This document shows, in pieces, positions 1 through 12,900 of a DNA stretch of 64,000 nt. Position numbers and translations under genes: made by a program. Origin of the DNA: Notospermus geniculatus (lineage: Eukaryota > Nemertea > Pilidiophora > Heteronemertea > Lineidae). Where the stretch lies: the NCBI GenBank assembly GCA_002633025.1, contig NMRB01000005.1, forward strand, positions 509,082-573,081. The letters are read 5' to 3'. The notes beneath the pieces were generated by a model that saw nothing but the letters and a program-made list of their open reading frames with translations, did not search any database and was not told the origin of the DNA. Numbering within the stretch: the first letter of the stretch is position 1; each line of letters begins with the position of its first letter.

Positions 1-820
1 GCTCAAATATGGCAAAGTTGGACACAAGTAGGCCCAGTCTATATCATGAACCTACAGTGAAATTTTCTCAGTCCAGGAGATTTTATACATACTCAACATA
101 AAAACCACTTGTGTGTGTTTGATATTGAAGAACCTATTGACATTTGGTGAACCTTTCCAAAATAATATGAGTGCGGAACATAGTGCCCATGTTTTGTAGG
201 CCTATGTTCGTCTCCTCCTTTAGGGTTGTATTACTCCTTCTAATCTTGCCTCTTAAAATTGTTTTTTGGTTTACCCAAGATTTATTCAAATTAAAAAACT
301 GCCAAGTGGTCTTACTTTTCCTGATCAAGAACACTCAAGCTTCAGTCCTTACTGATCAACACCACTTCAGTCATCTACCTGACCTATTAATGTACTGTTG
401 ATCACACTCATCTTGGTCCAGGTTCCCTCTAATTACGCAGATGATATTACCAAAAGGAAAAATCCTCTGTTATCCATAGAAAATAACATACGTTACCTTC
501 CTGTTGAACTTGAGGACTTTCCCCAGGGCCTTGGCCATCATGACGACCAAAAATTCACGAAGTTTTTGCCATTCTGTGTGGGAAATTTCCTGGTTTTTGT
601 AAAATTCCACAATCTGTTGCTGCTCAGAGGTCATTAGTGAGTTTTCGCAATGGCCCGCTTAGGCCTACGACAACGTTTAGCAATGATTCACCTGTTGTTT
701 GAGTAGTCTTTCACAAAAAAAGGAGTCCTTGCTAAACTTTGTCATATAATTTCATGTTGCCTATCTTTATGACAATAAAACAGACTCAGGGAGATTCAAC
801 CGAATTCTGCATCTTTTCAG
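1..820. other. 5' intron sequence, no exon seen
   Basis: This lies upstream of the first recognisable exon, whose acceptor is TCTTTTCAG at 812-820. That exon starts inside a codon, so the region is intron and not promoter. A hydrophobic open frame at 171-401 is AT-rich and lacks the LLLWKN-type start of ABCA TM1 exons. I see no exon, repeat or RNA here. Confidence 0.6.
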
Positions 821-950
821 GTTCATATCCCACCCGTACCATGCCAAGTTCTGGTGTGATGAACTTCATGCAGTCATTTGTTTGCAACATCAACAATAAA
901 TGTACAAATGTGGATGATACTGCAGCCAAAGCAGCAGAGGCTGGAGCCAG
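821..950 (+). CDS. ABCA N-terminal ectodomain exon (just after TM1)
   Basis: The acceptor is ATCTTTTCAG and the donor CCAG|GTAAGA; the exon enters with two bases of a codon and leaves in phase 2. The peptide contains [19 protein letters not shown] and then NNKC, matching the conserved ABCA segment PSAG...CNxNNPC that follows TM1 in ABCA1 and relatives. In the family these cysteines lie in the first extracellular loop. This fixes the gene's orientation and shows that the window begins close to the protein's N-terminus. The missing TM1 exon should be the next one upstream. Confidence 0.88.
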
Positions 951-3900
951 GTAAGATTGAAGTTTGTGATGGGTGTGGTTTTTGCTTTCAATGGGTGGTT
1001 ACCAAGCTGGTGCCAATGACAGGTGTGTCCCTAGCAACTCAAAACCAACTTAAAAATTGGTCACGTGTGCACAAGTTTCCTCCGGGTCCTGTGTTGAATA
1101 CCATGAGAACAACATCGAAGCTTTTTGTTACCAAGTTCTGTAACCTTATTATAATCCCCAAAGCAGTTGTTATGATTGAACAAATCACCAAATGGGGGAG
1201 TTGTAGTACACCGGTTGACTGTGGCACTCACGGCAAGAGGTCGTGGGTTTGATTTCCGGGCGAGTTGCCACTGTATTCTCAATAGACTCTATCACTCCAA
1301 AAGAGCGCAGCACCTGACGGGTCAGCGTCATGACGTCCCACACGTCATTTCTGAACGCATGACGTGACTCGAAAAAAATCGGTTGTTTCAGCGATCATGA
1401 CGTCGTGAAACAATCTGATTTTTTTTCGTCTCGCCTCAAAACATCATAAATGACGTGCAGGACGTCTTGTGATTCCTGGGTTAGTAGTGTATACATGTAT
1501 TGTGATTTGTGTCTCGAGTACAAGTGCACTTGGCATGTTTTTCACAGCCTGTATGGTCTCTAAGCTAAAATTGTCAAGAAATCAGAATACAGACAGCAGT
1601 AATATGTTGATAATAACTTTGCTATACATGTACAAAAGTCATTTGGTGATAACATTCGTGTGAGGTTTTTGACTGATTTGGGTGGAGTCAATCATTCGAG
1701 ATAAACTTGATTCATGTGCTTTGTCCTATTAATCCTCTTTGTCCTATTGATAATGTCAAGTTGAATTTGGTGCTTCATGTGAAATGTCTGGGCCCATATT
1801 CATAAAACCTTGCTAGCTTATTAGTTGGTTGCTAGTTGTGTACATTGGCCTGTACAAACTGGGCATTTTAGCAGGCAACTAAGCCTAGCAAGGTTTTATG
1901 AATATGGCCCCTGGTCGATGCGTCTTTGCTCGAAGGTCAATGCTAGGATAGAAAAAAGTTATAGCACTGATTCAGGGAACCCACCCCTGATATTTTTGCA
2001 CCAATGACCAAATATTGATCACCTATTGTTTCTCTTTGTCAACACATTACTCTCGAATTTAATGCAGTTGTCATGTTATGTAAATAGGCCTAGCATAAAA
2101 TAAATAGGCCTAGCATAAAAACTGTCGATCACAAGACTACCGTTCCTTGTGCTTCCTTTATTCAGCAGACCAGTGTGTCCCAGAACAGGTTTGGGTAGTT
2201 TTGTCCTGGAGGCTTCCATTGATAATTCACTGAAAATGTCAGAAATAGTTTATTGAATGGGATCTTTTTATGCCATGCTAAGGCTTTTATGCCCTGCTAA
2301 GGCTATGTGTTAAGGTTGACGTAGCATAAGAGTACTTAGCACGTGATGGCTCTGCCTGCTCCCAATGGGGAACCCGCATGACTGCAGATGGCGCAGTCAG
2401 TATAAGACCCGAATGACGTACTGACGTCACTTTTTTCGCTGTTGACGTCACGTCGTCAAAGCATGTGTACATTTTTCTACACAATTTTCCGTGGAAATTT
2501 CCCCAAAAGACGTTGTCAGTATTGGCATCCTGTGGCATTTCTGACGAAACAAAGCAGTGATATATGGAGAACTTTGAACATGAAACAGGACAGTGTAATT
2601 TAATCAAAATTGAACCAAAGAGAGTGGTTTATTTTGGGGCAAGAAGTAAATGGAAATACTGTTAGAAAATAGGACTTCCGGGTCTTACACTGACAGCGCC
2701 ACGTCGTGGCGTAGTTCTGCGGGTTCCTCATTGAAATGCAAATCATCCATTATTCCGAGAAAAATATATGAAATATTTAAATATTGTGGGCACCTAGATA
2801 ATTTTAAAACCGTCTGTCAGCCTGGAAGTCCAAAATCCCATCACACTGAACTTGCCGATGATAGTACATCCTCAGGCAATCTGCATAATTGTTAGGTTTT
2901 AGATTTGGTTTATCAAATTGAATTATGAGCTATGTTCTAGAAGTCTGCTTAACATTTCATTTTCTGAAAAGAGTTAACTATGTATCTAGACTTGCTAGGC
3001 AATCCCGGTCTTCCGTCGGTCGGATATGACGATGAAGAGGACTCCTACTAATAAAAAACAGCCCATGATTCAATGTTACATCCCTTGCAGCCCTTAGCTA
3101 CTCATTTAAATATTTTGCGAGCTGTGGAAATGGAATTGTATATAATTGTTGAATCTGGTCCAAATCGATGTCGGCTTGCCAGTCCTTGCATCAAAAATCA
3201 ATTAGGACGTGCCTCATAACTTGATTATGGGGGCTTTCACCAGATATGCAATTCTTCAGGGAATGTCGCAATTGACCAATTCAGAATACAAAATGTATCT
3301 CCTGTGTGTGGATTGCATTGGAGAGCCAAATGTTACTGAGAGGGAAATGGATACCTTCCAATTTGACGATTGTTAGCCATACTGTACAGTAGTCAGTTTA
3401 CGATTTTTTATTAATACTGGTATAACAAAAAATGAGAGTTTCTGTGGGAACTGAACTAAATTGAACCCATGACCTATGGACGGTAAATGTTGAACTTTCC
3501 AAACCACCTTTTCAAGAATTAAATTTATTCCAATCAAAGATGTCTTATTGAATCAAAAGTTGAGTGGCACAATGGTAGCATCGGGGTCACTCACTGAAGG
3601 TCACGGTTTGACCTCTTCTTCACCTGACAGACACTAACTTTCTCTGAGGGTGTAGGTTTTATAATGGCTCCTGTTTCCTTCTGCATTACATGTCCAATCA
3701 CACCTCATGTACCATTTCTCCTTTCAGAATCTCAAAGATGTTCAAATATCTCGAGCCATTAACCAAAACAAACGACAGCTCAGAATCTGTTTTACGAAAG
3801 CTGCCCAAAAGTCTTGGTGCCCTTGAGGAGATGAAGAAGATGTTTGACAAACCAGAGGCCAAAAAGTTCCTAAGTAAGTCTTGGGAGGAGAATCTGTGAA

Positions 3901-6900
3901 CAAAATAGAGGCAAGATTACTTGCTTCAGGCGTGGATCCAAGGAGGGGGCACACCCCACCTGTGCCCCCTCTATTTTGTGGAAAATCTTTAAAATTGACC
4001 GGGAAATTTTGATTTTGAAAAGATGTTGACTACGGTTTTCCACGATGTGCGCTGGCTGTGCCCCCTCTTTCCCTTTGACTGGTCCACTATTATTACACTC
4101 AAGCCTCTGGCTGCTAGACTTCGTGATGTGAAGCTGTTAAATCTGAAAGTGACAAAGTTTTTGAAGGAAATTGCAATGTTTTGAGCATTGCCATTGTTTT
4201 CTGTTTCAGATATGAGCCTGGAGCTCGGGAACTTTTTCAAAGATCGAGAAAAGGTGAAACAAATACTTGTCTATGATACAAAGGTCATGGATGCAAAGAC
4301 TGCAGATATTTTGTTGTCTGCCACTGTCAATTTGAAAGAGGTAAGTTACTTCATGTTGATACATGCATATCATTGATTAGAGATGGGCAGCTGGCTTCTT
4401 CATTGTGTTTTTCCTCAATAGACCACTGGCTGAAGAAGAATGTTGTCAGCTGGATTTCAGTGCAAGTCTGGAATTATGGTTAGCTTGTCTTCCCTGGTGT
4501 TGGCAGTCCAAGATTTTCTATTTCAAGTATCAAAAAAAGAGCACAAAACGATACACAGGATACAATAAATCGGAAAGTCGTCTCCGAATATATTTCACCT
4601 CTGGGATCTCTTCTATATAGCGCCTGAGGAAGACCTTGATTGGGGTCGAAAATTTCTGAAATATTCGGAGACGACTTTACGATTTTTTGATTTTCTATTT
4701 CAAGGTGTTGATTTCATGAGTTTTTGTTTCCTATTTAGGCTCTTATCAATGAAGTGATAAGTTGTTTTAGTACGAACGTACTGGTACTCTATTGTGTTTC
4801 AGATTTATTTATCATCCCTGTCCAAAGTGACTAGTACATCCCGTCCTTTACAGCCCCAGTGACAGAGTGCCTGTTAATCATCTTTATTTTATTGTTTTTG
4901 TATATTATGATTCAATGAGGTGTTATCAAATGTCAATAGTTATCAAGATAGCGTTGGGAAGGCCTGATCTGTTCGTTTTAAAAAAACCTGAAACATGATA
5001 ACGTTTGAACTTCAGTAAATTGAAATTGATTGGTAAAAATCCCATCAGGAATCAACCTTGATGAATGAATTTGCCATCAAGTATGAGTATAATAAAGTAT
5101 GAGCATGCCGCCGTTTGAGAAATAATCTTGTTCATAATCCACTGCCATAACCTAATTTGTAAACATTATCATCTGGGATTATCAAATTTGAGTCCCCAAT
5201 CTCTGGCTTTGAAGTTACATGCACTTTATCAAAAATAGATATATTTTTGACTTTGTACATGTAGATACTTAGGATGGATGTGGGTGTCATATGTGGCCAA
5301 TTGAGGAAAAGGGACTACGCAGTCTCCCACTGACTGGGATTAAACGTGGGACCCTCTGCCCGCTAACCAGAAGCCCGAGCCACTACACCACGGCGGCTCC
5401 TCCTGTTTTCATGAAACAACTCTGATAGCCTCTCTCCCAGGCTTAATGGAGATAATAACCAGACTACTCATCCCTGGAGCATCCCTGGCCTGGTGTTAAA
5501 AAGGTTTTCCCAATGAGCCATTAGGCGTGATGCTGATATTACCGAAATATATTGAAATGATTCCATGATGTTTGTATGAAATTACACCATAGAGTTCAAC
5601 AGACGAGGCCTTGTTGGCTCTGAGTGCAAGTGCACTTTATTTCCTTGTTGGGATGCTGGTACGTTGTACTCAATTGTCCAGTCATGTCGCTGTAGTTAAC
5701 TAGGACTTTGCCCTTGGTTCAGGAGGTTAAATTGTGTCTATCCGTTTTCCATTATCTTCCATTATATGGCTTGTGGAGCAGGAGACTCGGGTCATTCACT
5801 TGACTCTATAACCTCCTGGCTGGATGAAGGGATGGGGAGATGTCTAAATGACCCCGTTTTGAGTAGAGCTGATAGGGCCAGTTGGTGAGGGATACATGTC
5901 CTTAGAAAGACTAAAATGGATTTCCATTGGTATTTGAGAGAAATTTGGGGCTGTTCTTTGGCCTTGGCCTAGAGGCATCAATATAAGGCCAAGTGTCCCC
6001 CTCCCCCACTTTGCCCGGCTAACCAGGCTTTACCATCAGTCAGCGGGCCTAGCCACCTCAGGTGGTGTATGGGGGACTATAATGTTTCATTTGTTATGGT
6101 GCCTCGGCCTTTCTAAACTCTCCTTGTTAAGCCGAGGGTTAATATTCTTGAGAGATTAGTTAGGATCTGTGGATCTTGGGGGCTTGCATTGTTGAACTGA
6201 ACTTTGCCAAACGGTGGAGTATTTCCTGGAATCCGTTAACACCAATAGATTTATTGGTCCTGTGGATGATGCTGATGATGATGATGATGATGATGCTTTG
6301 TTTCCCCTAAATATTCTGCCAACATCACATGACTCTTGATATGACAGCTATGGTATTTAGCTTAATTGCCATTATGAACACTTAGTTGCCGAGACTTGCT
6401 ACAGAATTAGATAAATTGGCAATTTTTATATTCGTCATGTCAGTAATTGTGTCAAGTTCCAGCTGATTGCGTGCGCGTGTTTCCATGGACTTTGACCTGA
6501 TACATATGAATATGATGTTTGTACTTTCTATGGTTGTTTACTGCTTGCTGTATTGGTGTTGTGATGTAATCCCCTGGGTTCTGTTTATAGCTGTTCTTCT
6601 TCGTCTGTCGGAGTTGCAATGTCACTGTTGTCGTTTGATTTCTGGGTGGACCCAGAATCAAACAAATCAACGTACAAGGTAACGGCTGGTACCAATACGT
6701 ATTCCCACAACTCACCACTCCTTGTCAGTTGTGTCTTCTTTATGACTTTTTGAGAGGTTGGCCTTGCTGCCACCTTGACAGTGCACGTCATCAATACAAA
6801 TCACCAAGTTTGACAAAAGTTGTTTTTGCTGTGAGTCACACATAACCTACTCTGATTCTGAATGATTTGACGGAGTTCGGTGGCATTGCAAGAAGTGCAA

Positions 6901-9900
6901 TCGCACTCAACTTGCTTTATTAATGAGACAGATTATGATCTTATTTTATGGTGGAATGCACATACCTTATTCGTAAGCTTTGACGTATATCTGTGACTAA
7001 TGATATATAGGCCCCTTTGTCATTCAAACAAAGTTTTCGGGAGGCCCTGCAATCTAAAGTGTTGATCAATTCATGTTTACACGCACGGGTTGTTTGACAT
7101 TTGTTCAGTTGCCCACAGCATTGCATTGGTATATGGTAGGACAACTCAGTAGGCCTACTTTACCAAATCTTTTCAGAGTACAGCTGAAAGGCACATAAAA
7201 CAGCTAACAATGGTGCAATTTAGCAATTGTAATGAAATGTCAAATTTTAAGGGAAGAGTAGACCGCAAAGGTTCTACCTTGGCCAGTAGGCCTACCATCA
7301 CGTAGGCTATTTACATGCATGAATAATGAAATGTATGATAATGTGGTTTTCTTGGATCGGCGAAATTTGTTAGTTCGATGTAGGTCAAGATTTGGAATGG
7401 AAACCTTTGCATCTGGAGGGCCTAAAGCATGATGGAACCGACCCATCTTCATTTACAGAATTATTCTTTAACACCAGTACATTTAAAGGTATTGACCTTT
7501 AAGGCCCGTTTCCACTATAGCGGATTCTGCCACGTCTTGCGGCGAGCGTAGCGGTTTTCACAGGCATTGGGATAATCAATAGGCCATTGTATTGTTAAAC
7601 CATCGAAGGATTATACCAAACCCTGTGAAAACCGCACCGCTCGCCGGAAACCGCCGCGGAATCCGCTATAGTGGAAACAGGCCTTTATTGCAGTTGATGT
7701 AAGTGGCAGTTTACATGCCTCTTTGCCAAGAACATGAAATAATAACGGGTTTCTAAAGGTGAAAGACATCGCTTCCTACCGGACTCGAACCCACGGACGG
7801 ACCCTCACATTAGGCACCAATTGCCAGCACTCAGGGGCAGCACGCCTTAACCACTATAGCCACTAGGCCAAATCCTCATCTTAAAAAAAGACAGTTCAAT
7901 GACCTATGTTAAACGAGGCATCCCTCAGTACCCTGCGAGTTGTCCAAACAATCTCCCAACCCAAATAGTTTTATGTTATGCAAGGGGTCACTAGGAGATA
8001 CAAATAAAGAACATGAAATAAACATCTCTTTGCCAAGAGATGTGAATAAAGAACAATCTGAGAAATTTGCATGAAGACCCCAAAAGTGGGCCCTCAGTGT
8101 CCCTTGCGTATTTTCATGCCGTCATCTTTCGCCCCTTCTCTTTGCAGCTCTACCATCTGATAGGCTACATTGACTTCAAGGGTATCGCATGCAGTGCGAC
8201 ACGATTAAAGCAGTATTTGATCTTCATGAAAGGTGCTGATGTCCAACAGGTGGCGCTGGAACTCTGCCGTATTGACACAGACAAGATCCCAGACCTCGTC
8301 GATCGAGTGCAGCACCAGCTCGATGTGCAGTATATCTTCAAAGTTGTAAGTATTGTCAGGAGTCGCGTGTGGGAGATAATTGCGCCGTTAACATTTGGTA
8401 GTTAGTGTGAACTGTAAAACATTTCCATGGTTTCAAATACCACTGAATGGTATGAAATCTCTCGCACACGTACATGTATATAATTGCTCATCGTTTTCCA
8501 GATTACCTTCTCCTATAACGTTATATGAATTAGGCCTATTAAAAATAAAAAACGCACAACTTCGATAGTTATTCAGATTTGATTGATGTTATATGGTCAT
8601 CATTACTGATATCAGTGGCATGTGATTGATGACCTAATGTGTGACGTCAGTCGATGGGTGTCCTCCAGAAGGTTAAAAAGTTAATTAAAAATGTCATCAT
8701 TCTGTTCTATTGGGAAGATAAGTTGATAGGGTTATGTACCCATTGTTGGTCTTGGATACAATATCGATAATAATAAAAATATTGATAACAATTATCATAG
8801 GGGAAGTTTTTATAAATTGTTTTCTACTGTAATACCCGTGCCTCACCAGAACCTTTCTAGGAAACTCTAAGAGCAGTCAATGAGCACGTCACTGAATCCT
8901 GTTTGGTAGAGTTGAGTGTAAAAACTAGTAACTCAACTGGGAATTGAACCCATGGCATCTCAGTCATGAGTTTGACACTGCGTCACTGCAATGGGGAACT
9001 TTCCTGCCGTCAGAGGCCACTACGAGTTAGCGGTCCAAGAACGTCATGAAATTTGACGTCACAGGGCAGAAATGCATGCCACAATGTCCTCCATAATGAC
9101 GTGGGCGCCGTGGCTCACGCATTTGACGTCAAATTTTTGACGTTTTCTTGGACCGCTAACAGGTGGCCTGTAACGGCAGGAAAGTCTCCCGTTGAGTGGA
9201 GTTGAGTGGATCTGGTGTGTTGGCTGTAATTTGACATTGTTTTCGTCAAGTGATACAGATGATAAAATAATCCTTCTGCTTTCAAACCAGGGTGGCTGGA
9301 TTTAAAACAGACTCAAGGCAGAAGTCATTTGCCACCAAATCATAATGAGGATGATCAACAAAACAAAGCACGTTTTTATCTTCGATCTGGTATGAAAATG
9401 ACGATGGCGTGCAATTTACTTTGACCCAAATCTCATTCTGATATAATGCAAAAGTAATGAACCAATTTGATCCAAGTTGATTAGGGCAGACTTGAGTTGT
9501 AAGAATGAGGTTCGCTCTGTAGTTTGCCTATTTTCGGGCTTAGGTCAGCTAATTTTTGATAATGATTCTGAGGAATTTTGACATTATGGTGTTTTTTAGT
9601 AACACTTTTGCCAGAGTGTGTCAGGGACTGTTTTGTTTACTTTTGCAAAGTTCATGTAGGTAAATGTTATGAAAGTTCTTATTAACCCACTGTTGGCTGA
9701 TGCAGACCAGATCACCATGGTGACAGAAAGGTACTGGAGGCCGCCCCCCATTCCTCCCTCCCTGTCCATTAATGGCGGTAGGGGTAGTCACTGGAATGAA
9801 CCACGGATGTCCCTTCTGGGTTGGATCAATTTCAAGAACTTCCATATATTTTCTCAGTGGCCTCTACTTTACTCTTGGAGAGACAATGCCATAATTGATG

Positions 9901-12900
9901 TTGACATGATTTTCCAGGCTTCCAGAATTGCTGGGTTCGTCGGTGCATATGACGTGTCCGCTGCATTTGATGACGTAGCATCAATGTTCGATAGCGTACT
10001 GACCTTCGATATGATGAAAGACGTCAAAAATGCTATCCCAACGATAATCAAGATCTCCTCCATGCTAAGACGGACTGGGAAACTGATTGACGGTGTCCTG
10101 GGGAAGGATATGTCTGAAGTCAATACAACGTTTGCAGTGTGAGTTATCCACATTAGGCTAACAATCCATTCACACGATTTTCAAGCGGTGCGATGCCGCA
10201 TCCTTTGTCCATGACCAACGCTATGGAAACAAACAATGGTTCCAAGCATTTGCCGCTCGAAAATTGCATGGACAGCTAGCTTGCCAAAACATGATCACCA
10301 TAGTTTATTTTTACAGCTTTTATCAGGACACCTTCCAATTTAGGACCCCAGCAGTTAGTCCCAAAGGTGTCCTTGATAGAGAGGTTACATTTCGTACTCA
10401 AGACATCAACTTTCAAATAAAAGACATTTTTAACTTTTAGTGTAAGTTTAGGTACCACACCTGGTTTAACTTCGGTATCTTCTGTTTTGGTACATGGAAT
10501 ATGCATAATTTCACATCTTAATCCTGTTATTATTGTAGTATTGGAACTGTGATGAACCAAATCGATCCCCTCGTCAGCTCAATCATCCACGACACGATGC
10601 CAAACTCCACCATCTGGACCGACATCAAAGACGTCTTCTTCAAAGTCCAGCATGTCGTTGATATCATCAGTGTTGTCTTCAAGCAAATACCAAGTGAGTT
10701 TGAGGTTATTTTTGATTCGGCTTGGAACACAGTGATAGGCCTTCATCGCTTCACCTCTTGCAGTAGACCAAGGGCCTAGGCTTCAAAATTCTGGGATGCG
10801 AATCTTTGTAGAATCTCTGCTTTTCTTTCATATCACTACTTTTCCCTTCGTAATGATCTGTTCCATGATACAGTGCCAATCATGTTAAGAACTCAGAATT
10901 GAACATGAAGTGAGATAAAAAATATGTTCATATAACTTCATTATAGATGTCAAACTGACATTTGGTGGGATATTCAAGAATGCCACAAGTGTGGAGGAAA
11001 TACTGTCCAAATGGCTCAGCGTGGAAGGTCCTCAGGTCATCAAAATGATAATGAATACACAAATCGACCAGGCAAAAATGAATACTTTTTTGTATGCCAT
11101 GTCCACGGCAACCTCCCAAGAGGATCGGTACCGAGTGGCCTGCGACCGACCGGGAATAACGAGCATTATGATCACCATGAAGAAGGATGTTCTTGACCGA
11201 TACATCAAGGAACGTGTGTGTCGTCTGAATGAGACGGCCATCATGGCCGAGTTGCTGGCCAACTTTGACATACAGAAGATCATTCTGTCTGTAAGTTACA
11301 CACATACATCTCTAGGACGTTGACTCTGTCGCACTATGATTATGAAAAGTCGATTTAGACTGTTTTTTAGTGGTTTTATCAACCTGAAAGTTGGCTGGTT
11401 TTCAGCATGATGTGTAGAAGACGATGGGTAAGTCTTCTGGCGAGAATCCGCCATCTTTGTGGTCTGTTGATACCCATTATTTATTTATTTTCATCAGTTT
11501 AAATCCAAAACCCCGACCAATTGGAACTGGACTGAGCTGGTAGAATCTGGCCGAAGTTTGGTGGACACTGTCATGAAGCACTGGAAAAACTATGAGGAAC
11601 TGATCAAGGTGTTGGGGAAACTGGAACTGAAGAAGATATGGGATGGTGTACTTGCAAGTGACACTCAAGATGGCATTGACCAGTAAGTTGGATCGATAAA
11701 ACTTGGCCTCTGTGATGCTACCCAAGACATTCCCCAAAGTGACTGCCAAATATGGTAATATTTGGCATTGGGACAACCTGTTCTGAGTGGACATGTGGTG
11801 TTACTCTTTGACTGATAACATCCTGCATTTCATGATGTGTGACGGTGTATTCTCTGTTTCTAGGCTCGTTGTTGGAATCGCCCAGAGTTTCTCCACTCTT
11901 GAAGCATACGTCGGATCTAACAATCCCACCCTGCGCCAAATCAATGAGTTAGTGGACCTCACGCATGAAATGCTGTCGTCCATTTTGGGTGAGTAGAAAC
12001 CAGGGCTGGGTTGCACAAAACTCATGTTAGCGCTAACTTGGTGTTAGCGCTAACTTTATGTTAGATGACATAAAAAGACAATGGATTTTTACGTCATTTA
12101 ACATAAAGTTAGCGCTAACACCAAGTTACAGATCTGTGATTTTAGTTGGGGACTATGTTTACAAATTGGGAAAAATGTGTGCCCAGTTTGAAGGCCGACT
12201 GCTTCGCACTTATCTATCCGTTTGAAACATTTCAACTACTATTGAGAACTCAAGAATCTCTAGTTTTTAAATGTCTAAGCAGTTTGAAAATAGACTTAGG
12301 GACCTGGCTGCAATCACCATGGAATTCAATCATTTGAGCCTCAAAAGTTTGCAATTTCACGCCAACAGAGTTTGTCGTGGGCGCCGCTGACGTGACATGA
12401 CGTCGTCCTTTGACGCAGTGGTCCCCAACCAACGTCATGGATCTGTAGCGCTATTGTGAGTTTTGTGCAACCGGCCCTGAAGGCTGTTGAGACTGTCAGA
12501 GTGGTGCAGTGAAAACATTGGCACCTGTCACCTCTGAGAGCCCAGGTTCAATTACCAGTACCAGTTGGACATGGTACTCATGTGATAAAGAGGGCGACTT
12601 TCCTTACTGCATAAGTTTCCCCCAGGATTCTGGTTTCCTCCTACACGGCCTAATTTTGTCTCAAATGCCACAGATGAGCAAATCGGAGCTTACAGCTTCC
12701 AACTCAATATTCAAAATGGTGGACATTTTTGGTGGTATCGTACTGAACTGGTACATTGATTTATTTCTGTGTGTTGAGAAGAGAATTCATTCAAAGGTAT
12801 TTCATTCGTTACAGATATTTTCCGCAGCGGTATGCTTCATGAGGAGCCCATGTTAAACGTCGCTAAGGAGATGGCAAGGAATGGACCAGAGGTGATGATG

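Larger units (their letters stand above)
951..3727 (+). other. Large intron with SINE- and MITE-like repeats
   Basis: This intron of about 2.8 kb runs between the N-terminal exon and the first repeat-unit exon. It holds a tRNA-like SINE head (1203-1260), an ACGTCA-rich hairpin (1371-1430) and two inverted-repeat elements (1789-1912 and 2368-2737), all listed separately, plus a short duplicated TAGGCCTAGCATAAAA (2086-2120). The rest shows no coding sequence. Confidence 0.6.
4341..8147 (+). other. Large intron rich in repeats
   Basis: This intron of 3.8 kb holds the hammerhead-like inverted repeat at 4574-4678, a tRNA-like SINE remnant (5290-5400, minus), a GAT microsatellite (6263-6297), a MITE (7501-7686) and a clearer tRNA-like SINE (7768-7876, minus). 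Open frames near 6450-6800 have no splice sites or family signature. No exon is supported. Confidence 0.6.

Noticed and set aside
171-401. Hydrophobic open frame as the missing TM1 exon
   Set aside because: AT-rich, no ABCA-like N-terminal motif, no donor in the phase required by the exon at 821.
7768-7876. Functional tRNA gene
   Set aside because: Good B box, but no closed acceptor stem or anticodon arm; best read as a SINE.
9621-12438. Minus-strand open frames opposite exons of units 1 and 2
   Set aside because: Shadows of + strand exons; they lack splice sites and similarity.
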